NCBI GenBank assembly: GCA_000755425.1
Contig: BBMT01000001.1
Span: 186,001 to 250,000 of the forward strand
DNA length: 64,000 nt
Source: Vibrio maritimus
GTDB taxonomy: Bacteria > Pseudomonadota > Gammaproteobacteria > Enterobacterales > Vibrionaceae
Direction: 5' to 3'
Below are positions 56,784 through 64,000 of this stretch, piece after piece (the stretch's first letter is position 1; each line of letters opens with the position of its first letter). A program made the translations under genes and the position numbers. The notes beneath the pieces were generated by a model. That model worked only from the letters and a program-made list of their open reading frames with translations. It had not been told where the DNA came from and searched no databases.

Positions 56784-57644
56784 ATGAAGCACACACAATT
56801 GCGCTCTTTTCACACGGTTGCCAAACTCGGCAGTTTTTCCGAGGCAGCAAAGGTGCTCAACGTATCGCAGCCAACCATAACGGCACAGGTAAAAGAGCTC
56901 GAGCAGCGTTACAACGTGGCACTGTTTTATCGTCAGCGGAGTAATAACCGACTCACCGATGTAGGTCGTCAACTGTTTGAACAAACTACGTTAATGTTCT
57001 CTATACAAGAGCGCGCAAAAAAATTACTTGAAGCCAACGGTGCTCTAAAAGTCGGTCAATTCAAAATGGGCGCAGTAAGCCCTGCAGCCGCACTGCCATT
57101 AGTCGAGCGATTCAAACGCCATTACCCGCAAGTGGAAATCACCATGTCGACCGGAGGCTCTGCTCAAATCCGTAATGCGGTGTTATCCGGTGAGCTAGAG
57201 GCTGCTATGTTGGCTTACCGAGATCCCAATCCGAAACTCGTCTCGCAGAAAATTGCCGAGCAGCCTGTGGTGTTGGTTGTACCTAAGTCTCATCCATTGT
57301 CATCTCGCACCGAGATTGATTTAGAAGAGCTAGAAAACGCCAAGGTCATTCATCGAGAGCATGGCTCCACGACTCGGAAAATATTAGAAGACGAACTGCT
57401 AAAACGCGGCATCAACATCCAAAATGATCTCGAAATCGATAGCAGAGAAGGGGTACGAGAAGCCAGTATTTATGGTCTTGGTATAAGCTATGTCGGACTA
57501 CACGAGTTTCAGCCTCATCCTGAGATAACGATGCTCAGTATCCGTAACTTAGAAACCAAGTCTAAGTCCTATTTGATTTATCTTAAGGAGCTAGAAGCGT
57601 TGCCTATCATTAAGATATTGAAGCGGTTTCTGAGTGAAGGCTAA
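56784..57644 (+). CDS. LysR-family regulator of the phosphonate cluster (PhnR-like)
   Basis: 286 residues. DNA-binding domain: QLRSFHTVAKLGSFSEAAKV, VSQPTITAQVKELEQRYNVA, RSNNRLTDVGRQL; effector domain with GAVSPAAALPLVERFKRHYP and GLGISYVGLHEFQPHPE. The C-terminal style resembles LysR regulators of 2-aminoethylphosphonate use. It is divergent from the dehydrogenase/phnDCE unit, which it probably activates when a phosphonate signal is present. Confidence 0.82.
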   Translation: MKHTQLRSFHTVAKLGSFSEAAKVLNVSQPTITAQVKELEQRYNVALFYRQRSNNRLTDVGRQLFEQTTLMFSIQERAKKLLEANGALKVGQFKMGAVSPAAALPLVERFKRHYPQVEITMSTGGSAQIRNAVLSGELEAAMLAYRDPNPKLVSQKIAEQPVVLVVPKSHPLSSRTEIDLEELENAKVIHREHGSTTRKILEDELLKRGINIQNDLEIDSREGVREASIYGLGISYVGLHEFQPHPEITMLSIRNLETKSKSYLIYLKELEALPIIKILKRFLSEG

Positions 57645-57669
57645 AAATAAGGTACTAAGCCCTTGTTAG

Positions 57670-58464
57670 TCAGAGAAAAATTGTAGCAATTAAACTAGTT
57701 AAAATGACAAACAAAGACAGGTTAATTAGTGCATCATCGGATGTCTTTTCAAGAACTTTAATCCCACCCTTTACACCAATGAAAGAACTTAAAACGACGA
57801 TCAGTCCGATCGCAACGTTACTTTGGCTACTACTGCTATAACGAATAGCTGTTACTCCAGATAGAATGACGGCGATGACGATAGAACTCCCCACAGCTTG
57901 CCTGACCGTTGCTCCAAGAATATTTTTTAGTGCAGGTAGTAGTATGACACCTCCACCTATCCCAGTTGTACCGAGCACTGACCCGCTCAAGGCGCCGACG
58001 CTAAGAGCAGTAGACATGCTTGTTTGTTTATTAGAAGGTGCAAGTGTTGATTTACGTCCTAGGTATAAAGAGACGAATGCGCCAACCATAGTGATGACCA
58101 CACAGCCTTGCACAAAAATCTCGGTAAAGGGCTGAAGCGTTGGGTTGGAGGCAGATCTTACAATAACCTCTGTAGCAATGATTAGTGCTGGAACCGCGCT
58201 GATAAGGATGATTTTTACATGGCTCCAGTTTACATTTTTGCAGCGAATATGATTCAACGCGGCGTTTATCTTGATTAAGGTGGCGATAATACTTGCGGTG
58301 CCAACCGCAGTCACAATCGGCATAGCAAAACTAAGTTGCAACGCTGGAATAATGATCACTCCGCCACCGACACCTGTCATGGTCATAAGGCCTCCAACAA
58401 CGACACCAATGATTATGGCGTACGTGATGTGATGAAGGGGGAGAGTGAGAATGTCAGCTAACAT
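57670..58464 (-). CDS. TauE/SafE-family sulfite/organosulfonate-type permease
   Basis: 264 residues from ATG 58464, selected because TTGGAG lies 8 bp upstream and the longer frame has no site. About eight helices with the paired family motif GGLMTMTGVGGGVIIIPAL and SGSVLGTTGIGGGVILLPAL. Such permeases export sulfite, sulfoacetate or related small anions. It lies 76 bp after a DUF3604 gene on the same strand and is convergent with the phosphonate LysR gene. Substrate unknown; an organic anion produced by the neighbours is an option. Confidence 0.82.
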   Translation of the reverse strand: MLADILTLPLHHITYAIIIGVVVGGLMTMTGVGGGVIIIPALQLSFAMPIVTAVGTASIIATLIKINAALNHIRCKNVNWSHVKIILISAVPALIIATEVIVRSASNPTLQPFTEIFVQGCVVITMVGAFVSLYLGRKSTLAPSNKQTSMSTALSVGALSGSVLGTTGIGGGVILLPALKNILGATVRQAVGSSIVIAVILSGVTAIRYSSSSQSNVAIGLIVVLSSFIGVKGGIKVLEKTSDDALINLSLFVILTSLIATIFL

Positions 58465-58540
58465 GATGAGCTCCAAAGGCTTATATTTCAGTGACCTCTT
58501 AACGATGATTGGATAAGAGGTCGATGAGATTACCTGGTGG

Positions 58541-60432
58541 TTACTTAATCCAGATTGGGCTTGTCCAGCCGATATTGCGATCCTTTTGGAATACGCGAAG
58601 GTAGATGTAAGTCGCTTCTTCCTCCAGTGAAAATTCATCTAAGGTGATGTCAAACTTGTGACCACCGACTGACCATTTCTCAAAAACTTCTCCGTTAACA
58701 ACAAGCTCGACTTTGGTCATTGGTTCTGGCGTAATCGCTTCAATATGTAAGTGATAGGTGTCTGCTCGGCTTGCGTCGTTGCCAATGAGTACATTGTCCA
58801 ATTTTAGGTCTAGAAACATACGTGGATGAGTGGTGGCAATGGTTCGACGCGCTTTCATGGCGTCAAAAATATCTGCACGGGTTTGCGAGCTCGCAATAAC
58901 ACCTGTAATGCCGCCATAGCCTGGGTTACCGTCATGACCGTCACTGTTGGATACAAAACCAAACTTTTTTCCGCGATTTAAGAAATCAACGACCGTGTTG
59001 TCTTTGACGTTATTGCGAGCTTTATGAAGCATAGGATTCTTCGCGTACTCAAATCTACCCCATTGAGCAGAATAGACTTCAATCATGGTTTCATCGGTAC
59101 TGCTAGGCTCCCAATTGGCAAGATCAAACCCTTTTTCGAACTTGGCGTCTTGGTTGTCAACGTGCTTTGGGTTTCGACCGTTACAGAATCTATGCAGATG
59201 GGGAATGGTAATAAACTCACGCCCCTTATAGATATCCCAAATATCATGGATTATGGTGACTTCACGATCTGGGTACTTTTCTTCCAAAAGTGAATTCTTG
59301 AACAACACCACTGTATCGCCACGTCGGCCATGGAGTTCAAAGCCGCAGAAGGTGACGAATGTTCCTTCTTGATTGAATTTGTCACATTGTTCACCAATTT
59401 CTTGCCACGTCGTTTTATCGATATTGAGGCTGCGGTCTTCGTTAAAGGTGAACGTTTGTTCCGATAGCGCCACAAAATCGAGACGAGCAATATCCTTAGC
59501 GTAGGTGTAAGCATTGCGAGGGTAGGCACCACAATCATTGTCACGAATGTTGGATGTTAGGTTGGAGTGCGTATGAGTATCACCCCAATATATTTTTTCC
59601 TCCACTGTTTCTGCAACTTTGATGGCGGCAGGCGCAATGTGCAGTTCGGTATTTTCTACTGTTGCAAGGTAACGACCGGTAGGGAGCCGTGCTTCTACAT
59701 CACCATATGGAACATTGCGGAATTGCAGTCTTTCACCGCTATCAAGGTTAGTGAAAACAACTGTTAATGCGTCGCATTGATAATGTTTGAGCGGATTTTC
59801 AAATCTGTCCATTGCGAGCATGGTGAGTTTGAATGGCTCGTCTTGTGCAACCAGTGTTGGGGCGACGAGTGAGAGCTCTGTGGCGGTTCCTGGCTTAAGT
59901 GTTATATCGGGAAAGATGGGTAGGCGTCGAGTGATATCAGTGCCACCTAAGGTGATATCAAACGTCTTTTCAATGCGGCATACGTCCTCGTTGAATGCAC
60001 GAATACCGATTCGGGTTGTGCCGCGTCACCTTTCAGAAATAGGCGGTCTACGCCGCCAAATTGGACAAAAAACGATTGTCCGATTTGAAAATCGTCAATT
60101 AGCGTAATATGAGCTTGTCTAGAAGAGTCTTTCCAACGATTAATATGACTAAAGTTTGTGTCGACCTTCTTTATAGCGACATCAATTTCTAGGCTTTCTT
60201 CATCAGCTAATGCGTAAATGTAGCTAGGTTTCCAGTAGTCGTAGCATTGCAAATACTCTTCGGACAGTTGATGTTGATAGGGTTGAACTGTAATGACAAA
60301 CTTGGTGCCTGATGGCAATGTGCATTTTGGCTCAACTTCTAGCCGCCATTCGTACTCACCATTTACTTCTATTTCTGCTTGTTGTGTTACACGAAAAGCC
60401 GCAACGTCATCTAAATAAGTATATACATTCAT
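58541..60432 (-). CDS. DUF3604 protein with PHP-like metal-binding domain (frame break)
   Basis: About 631 residues. The N-terminal 200 residues form beta-sandwich-like modules (EIEVNGEYEWRLEVEP; CTLPSGTKFVITVQPY). The C-terminal enzyme part begins IYWGDTHTHSNLTSNIRDND, a PHP-type HxH metal motif, followed by LDFVALSEQ, FCGFELHGRRGDTVV, HLHRFCNG, and GFVSNSDGHDGNPGYGG. Together these give several His/Asp/Glu metal ligands, suggesting a hydrolase, perhaps a phosphoesterase. No signal peptide. One G is lost near 60020-60023. It shares a transcript direction with the TauE/SafE gene. Substrate unknown. Confidence 0.72.
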
Positions 60433-60887
60433 AATCTCTAATTCTCTACGTCTGTTTCCGAATAAAACTTATTCTTCTTAATGTGTGTGGCTAGTTTAAT
60501 ACTGGTATGTATGCTTCATCCTGACTGGGTTATTTAATGTTACATAATGTCCATATTGATTAATAAACTAGCGTATATCTAAATAAAATAGGTGCACATC
60601 AATGTAGGGGATATGAGCACTTGGTAAGTCATTGTTTTTAATATATAGGTGCATCGAGAAGAGATAGTATGACTGTCGTCATACTGTATTATGGATTTTA
60701 ACCATTAGTTGAAAAAATAAGCCGCAGCTCACACATTGATAAAGTTGTCATCGTGCTATGATCATCATCATATCTGCGTAATACAAAACCTAATAACGTT
60801 TAATTACGAAAGGATGCATAGCTCGGAGCTATGAATTGGGTTGTTATTATAAGTAGTATAATTTAAGCAGAATGCTTGGAGGCACGT
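60433..60887. other. Divergent promoter region between DUF3604 and PTS genes
   Basis: 455 bp. It holds a TATAAT (60857-60862) ahead of the PTS gene and a palindrome CATAGCTCGGAGCTATG (60817-60833) just upstream, which may be an operator. No further signal can be supported. Confidence 0.4.
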
Positions 60888-62323
60888 GTGAAACAATTAC
60901 TGTCATCGATATTAAATCAATTACAGAGGGTAGGTGGTGCTCTAATGCTGCCTATTGCTGTATTACCAGTAGCGGCCTTGCTGCTTCGATTTGGGTCTGC
61001 AGACTTGCTTGATTTACCATTTGTGAAAGCATCTGGGGGAGCGATATTTGGCGGGCTACCATTACTGTTTGCTGTCGGTATCGCCGTCGGGTTAGCCAAA
61101 GACCACAATGGTACCGCTGGCGTTGCTGGCGTTATCGCACACCTGATCATTCTCGAAGGTGCAAAAACTATCACACCTGACCTTAAGATGGGGGTCTTAT
61201 CTGGCATTATTGCCGGTATTATGGCGGGCTATCTTTACAACAACTTTAAAGATACTAAGTTGCCAGATTGGCTTGGTTTCTTTGGAGGGAAGCGTTTTGT
61301 TCCTGTCGTGACCGCATTGTGCTCTATCTTTATGGCCTTCATTGTTGGGCATGGCTTCCCTGCTATTGGTGCCGCGATCAACGATATTGGCATGTGGATG
61401 ATCCAAAGTGGTGAGCCAGGCCTATTTGTTTATGGTGCAATGAACCGTCTTCTCATTCCATTTGGTTTGCATCACATCCTAAATAGTATTGTCCGCTTTA
61501 TGTTCGGCTCGTACACAGATGAAAGTGGCGCCGAAATCATTGGTGACCAGTTACGTTTCTTTGCTGGTGACCCTGAAGCGGGGGCGTTTATGACGGGTTG
61601 CTACGTTGTGATGATGTTTGGTCTGCCGGCGGTCTGCTTGGCGTTCTATGTAACAGCGAAAAAAGAACGTCGTCCAGCCTTGGTGGGAATGTTGGTTTCT
61701 ATAGCGCTTACAAGCTCCTTACAGGGATCACAGAGCCTGTTGAGTTCTTGTTCATGTTCACTGCGCCAATTCTTTTCGCTCTACACGCTATCTTTATGGG
61801 GGCATCATACGTAATCAGCGATTGGCTAAACATTAAACATGGCTTTGGTTTCTCGGGAGGCTTCATCGATTACGTGTTGAACTGGGGACTCGCAACGAAC
61901 CCGATTCGAATCATCCCTCTAGGTCTTGTTTATTTTGCTATGTACTTTGTTACCTTCACTGCCGCAATTAAGTACTTCAACCTTAAGACTCCTGGGCGCG
62001 ATGATGAGGAGGAAGAAGTCGTCGCCTCAACAACAGATACGAGTGGGTTAGCAGCTGCGTACTACGATGCTGTTGGAGGGTACGACAATATCACCAATAT
62101 TAGCTGTTGTATGACGCGCCTTCGTCTTACTGTTAGCGATAGCTCCGCAATTGAGGATTCGGTCTGTAAGAAGCTGGGTGCCGCTGGTGTGATTCGACCA
62201 ACTCCGACAACAATTCAGATAATTGTTGGCACTTCTGCTGAAGCCATTGCCGGGGATATGAACGCTATCCATAAAGAAAAAGCGTTACAGGAACAAAAGC
62301 AATTTGAAAGCGCCAAAGCCTAA
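60888..62323 (+). CDS. PTS EIIBC transporter, NagE/glucose family (frame break)
   Basis: About 479 residues from GTG 60888, with GGAGG 6 bp upstream. EIIC part: VGGALMLPIAVLPVAALLLR, GGAIFGGLPLLFAVGIAVGL, WLGFFGGKRFVPVVTALCSI, and the sugar-site NRLLIPFGLHHILNSIVRF; after a break near 61713-61718 (one base) LLTGITEPVEFLFMFTAPIL. The EIIB domain has the phospho-Cys motif NISCCMTRLRLTV. Strongly NagE-like (N-acetylglucosamine or glucose); no EIIA domain is attached, so a free EIIA (Crr-type) must serve it. Ends at a strong terminator. Confidence 0.87.
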
Positions 62324-62345
62324 TTGAGCAGTGTGAGTCTTATAG

Positions 62346-62377
62346 CCGAACTTAGTCGATACTAAGTTCGGTTTTTT
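62346..62377 (+). terminator. Intrinsic terminator after the PTS gene
   Basis: CCGAACTTAGT-CGAT-ACTAAGTTCGG and six T. Confidence 0.92.
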
Positions 62378-62519
62378 CTTGTTTTTTGCTAGCAGAGAAT
62401 GTGGTGTCGGTTCATATAATTGATATTATCGTTCTTAGTTAGATATCCAGCCTAGAAAGCCCAGCCTTTATGGTGGTATCGTCGACGGGGATGAGGCTCC
62501 GAAGTATTCGGGAGGGAAA

Positions 62520-63142
62520 ATGGAACATTACCGATTAGCGGCATGCGACATAAAAACGGTTGTTCTGCCAAAGGGAAAGTTTCTCTATGATCAACATGAC
62601 GAGCCAGACTGTTTCTATTATATCGTATCTGGTTTGGTATCGCTGCAACGCTTATTACTGATTGGAAAAGAGGTGATAAGTCGCGTTTATAAAACGAATC
62701 AATATTTCGGCTATCGAACGCTTCTTTCTGGACAGAATTATCACGTAGGCGCCAAAGCTTTAACCGATCTCACTCTTGAGCGTGTCGTGGTGCGGGATTT
62801 TGATCAGTTCTTTCAAGAGAACTCAAAATTCGTTCGTTATCTATTCTCTGAAATGGCAACAGAGCTTCGCCACGCGAGATTCGTTTGTCCAAAATGTCTA
62901 CGCACAGCGTCGAGTTAAGAGTAATTGATAGCGTAATTGATTTGGTGACCGCTGATGCAGGTTATAAGTGGACATACAGGGAAATTGCAGCTTATTCGGG
63001 ATGTTCAACAGAAACAGTTATTCGTGTCAGTAAGAAACTCAAGAATAGTGCTTTAATGCATGGAGAAAACACCAACAAATCTTTTGAACTAGAGAAACTG
63101 CAGCAAGTGAGAACACAATTAGCGTTAGGAGAGAAGCTGTAA
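62520..63142 (+). CDS. Crp/Fnr-family transcriptional regulator (frame break)
   Basis: About 208 residues. Cyclic-nucleotide-binding fold: VVLPKGKFLYDQHDEPDCFY, YIVSGLVSLQRLLLIGKEVI, YFGYRTLLSGQNYHVGAKAL. No Fnr-type N-terminal cysteine cluster, so oxygen sensing is unlikely. The C-terminal winged helix reads YKWTYREIAAYSGCSTETVI then RVSKKLKNSALM. One base is lost near 62873-62877. GGGAGGG precedes the ATG. It is followed by a P-loop kinase gene after 2 bp, forming a two-gene unit downstream of the PTS gene. Confidence 0.8.
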
Positions 63143-63144
63143 GA

Positions 63145-63624
63145 ATGACCCAAATCTATTTCGTATGTGGCTTTATTGGCTCTGGGAAGACAACGTACTC
63201 TAAAGTGTTAGCCGCTAAGCACGGTGCGTTTCGGTTTTCTATTGATGAATGGATGATCCCGCTTTATGGTGAGCATATGGAGCGGGCGGTCTTTGATCGT
63301 CGTCTAGCAACGCTTCAAGGGTTATTTAAGGACTCTGCCTTACAACTTTTTTCGCTTGGTGTGCCGGTAGTATTTGATTTTGGTTTTTGGACCAAGGCGG
63401 ATCGTCTTGCTTTTACTGAATGGGCATCGAGTGTCGGTGTTAGGAGTGAAATTCATTATTTGGATGTCGGATTTGATGTTTGTAAGCAGAGAGCGTCCGT
63501 TCGAAACTCGGAACTCAACGGCAAATCTTATGAAATGACACCAGAGATGCTGGAGTTGTTTTGGTCTTGGTTTGAGATACCGACTTCAAATGAAAAGGTG
63601 GTGTGGATTCAGTCTGCGGGCTAA
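63145..63624 (+). CDS. P-loop ATPase/kinase (AAA_33, zeta-toxin-like)
   Basis: 159 residues. Walker A is CGFIGSGKTTYSKVLAAK; FSIDEWMIPLYG fits the substrate-binding Asp region of AAA_33 kinases; VVFDFGFWTKADRLAFTEWA is the Walker-B-like strand, and CKQRASVRN supplies lid arginines. Relatives phosphorylate small molecules or sugars. It starts 2 bp after the Crp/Fnr gene, so the two are co-expressed, and a strong terminator follows. The substrate is unknown. Confidence 0.75.
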   Translation: MTQIYFVCGFIGSGKTTYSKVLAAKHGAFRFSIDEWMIPLYGEHMERAVFDRRLATLQGLFKDSALQLFSLGVPVVFDFGFWTKADRLAFTEWASSVGVRSEIHYLDVGFDVCKQRASVRNSELNGKSYEMTPEMLELFWSWFEIPTSNEKVVWIQSAG

Positions 63625-63655
63625 CCATCGCTACCCTCATTACCAAAGCAACCTG

Positions 63656-63690
63656 AAGGAGGAAAGGTGCGACACCTTTCCTCCTTTGTA
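63656..63690. terminator. Strong bidirectional terminator
   Basis: AAGGAGGAAAGGTG and CACCTTTCCTCCTT form a 14-bp stem around CGA, between the kinase gene and the convergent TruD-like gene. Confidence 0.8.
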
Positions 63691-63703
63691 TTGCTAAAGC
63701 CTG

Positions 63704-64000
63704 CTAAACGCCAAGAATGCCTTTTATTGCCATCGTTGCGTAGCTGCCGGTAGGCAATGTGAACTGCAACTCACAGCTCTCAGAGTCGAGAGGTTTGGAC
63801 TTAAAGTGGCAATAAATAAAGCAGTCCCTTGTTGCAGAAAGTTTCTTAATCTCACCATCGATTGCGCGCCACTTGTCTATGGCTAATTTATTCGGAAGCT
63901 TATGTGCGGCTAAATCATCTTGGCTCGGAGCGAAATAACTGTTGTCTGCGATGCGGATAGAGGCGGTAGCAGAGCCTTCTGCTCGTATGAGTTCACTGAG
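63704..64000 (-). CDS. TruD-like tRNA pseudouridine synthase, C-terminal part only
   Basis: The last 98 codons of a gene entering from the right edge, stop TAG at 63704. The end CELQFTLPTGSYATMAIKGI resembles the TruD C-terminus (LPAGSFAT followed by an amphipathic helix), and the preceding domain is alpha/beta. TruD makes pseudouridine 13 in tRNA-Glu. The catalytic region is outside the window, so this is tentative; it may be a TruD paralogue. Confidence 0.5.
   Translation of the reverse strand, partial: LSELIRAEGSATASIRIADNSYFAPSQDDLAAHKLPNKLAIDKWRAIDGEIKKLSATRDCFIYCHFKSKPLDSESCELQFTLPTGSYATMAIKGILGV

Noticed and set aside
1..64000. CRISPR arrays, tRNA or rRNA genes
   Set aside because: No spaced repeats, cloverleaf or ribosomal sequence was seen in the reading.

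Overview
The window looks like a stretch of the second chromosome of a Vibrio or close relative (Vibrionaceae). The order deoD, DUF523 protein, MerR regulator, photolyase, L,D-transpeptidase, lpp, RhlE helicase, then the pst phosphate operon, matches what I recall of chromosome 2 in Vibrio cholerae. The proteins read as gammaproteobacterial (YjjG, YiaV/YiaW, NagE-like PTS, CcoNOP). No rRNA, tRNA, CRISPR array, prophage or complete insertion sequence was found.

Layout. 0-9.7 kb: end of a YghU-type GST, a candidate small RNA, a MarR-like regulator, glgC, a DnaJ-class chaperone, a periplasmic glutathione peroxidase, the yiaVW membrane pair, an EamA exporter, a transposase-like gene and deoD. 9.9-16.2 kb: a light/DNA-damage type operon (DUF523-DUF1722, MerR, phr, L,D-transpeptidase), lpp and rhlE. 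16.3-20 kb: two DUF1989 paralogues and a small membrane protein around a LysR gene, with a shared operator-like motif. 20.2-24.1 kb: pstSCAB behind a phased Pho box. 24.2-29.3 kb: an MFS carrier with a His-tailed partner peptide, yjjG, and a PAS-PAS-GGDEF-EAL protein. 29.5-34.1 kb: a cbb3 oxidase operon with no ccoQ, whose CcoP is fused to a tri-haem dehydrogenase cytochrome subunit. 34.1-43.5 kb: a POT transporter, a broken outer-membrane protein, an RND pump with its lipoprotein adaptor, a LysR regulator and a small beta-barrel. 43.7-52.9 kb: accessory genes (GNAT, TrmO-like, EamA/TetR pair, a glycosyltransferase remnant, a patatin lipoprotein and SDR under AraC control, a FISUMP secreted protein, adenosine deaminase, LysR). 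53-60.4 kb: a phosphonate-type ABC importer with an iron alcohol dehydrogenase and LysR, a TauE/SafE permease and a DUF3604 protein. 60.9-63.6 kb: a PTS EIIBC, a Crp/Fnr regulator and a P-loop kinase; then the end of a TruD-like gene.

Sequence quality. About 33 reading-frame breaks are spread over 24 otherwise well-conserved genes, including glgC, pstB, ccoN and rhlE. Nearly all are explained by loss of one base, often in a short homopolymer. I read most as sequencing or assembly errors and give whole-gene spans with the break positions. Two defects look more biological: an in-frame TAG in the outer-membrane gene near 36.45 kb, and an internal deletion that leaves only the two ends of a glycosyltransferase near 46.4 kb.

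The most novel content is the penta-haem CcoP fusion oxidase, the DUF1989/LysR module with no urea or guanidine carboxylase, the phosphonate-uptake plus phosphonoacetaldehyde-reductase-like cluster, and the candidate sRNA at the left edge.
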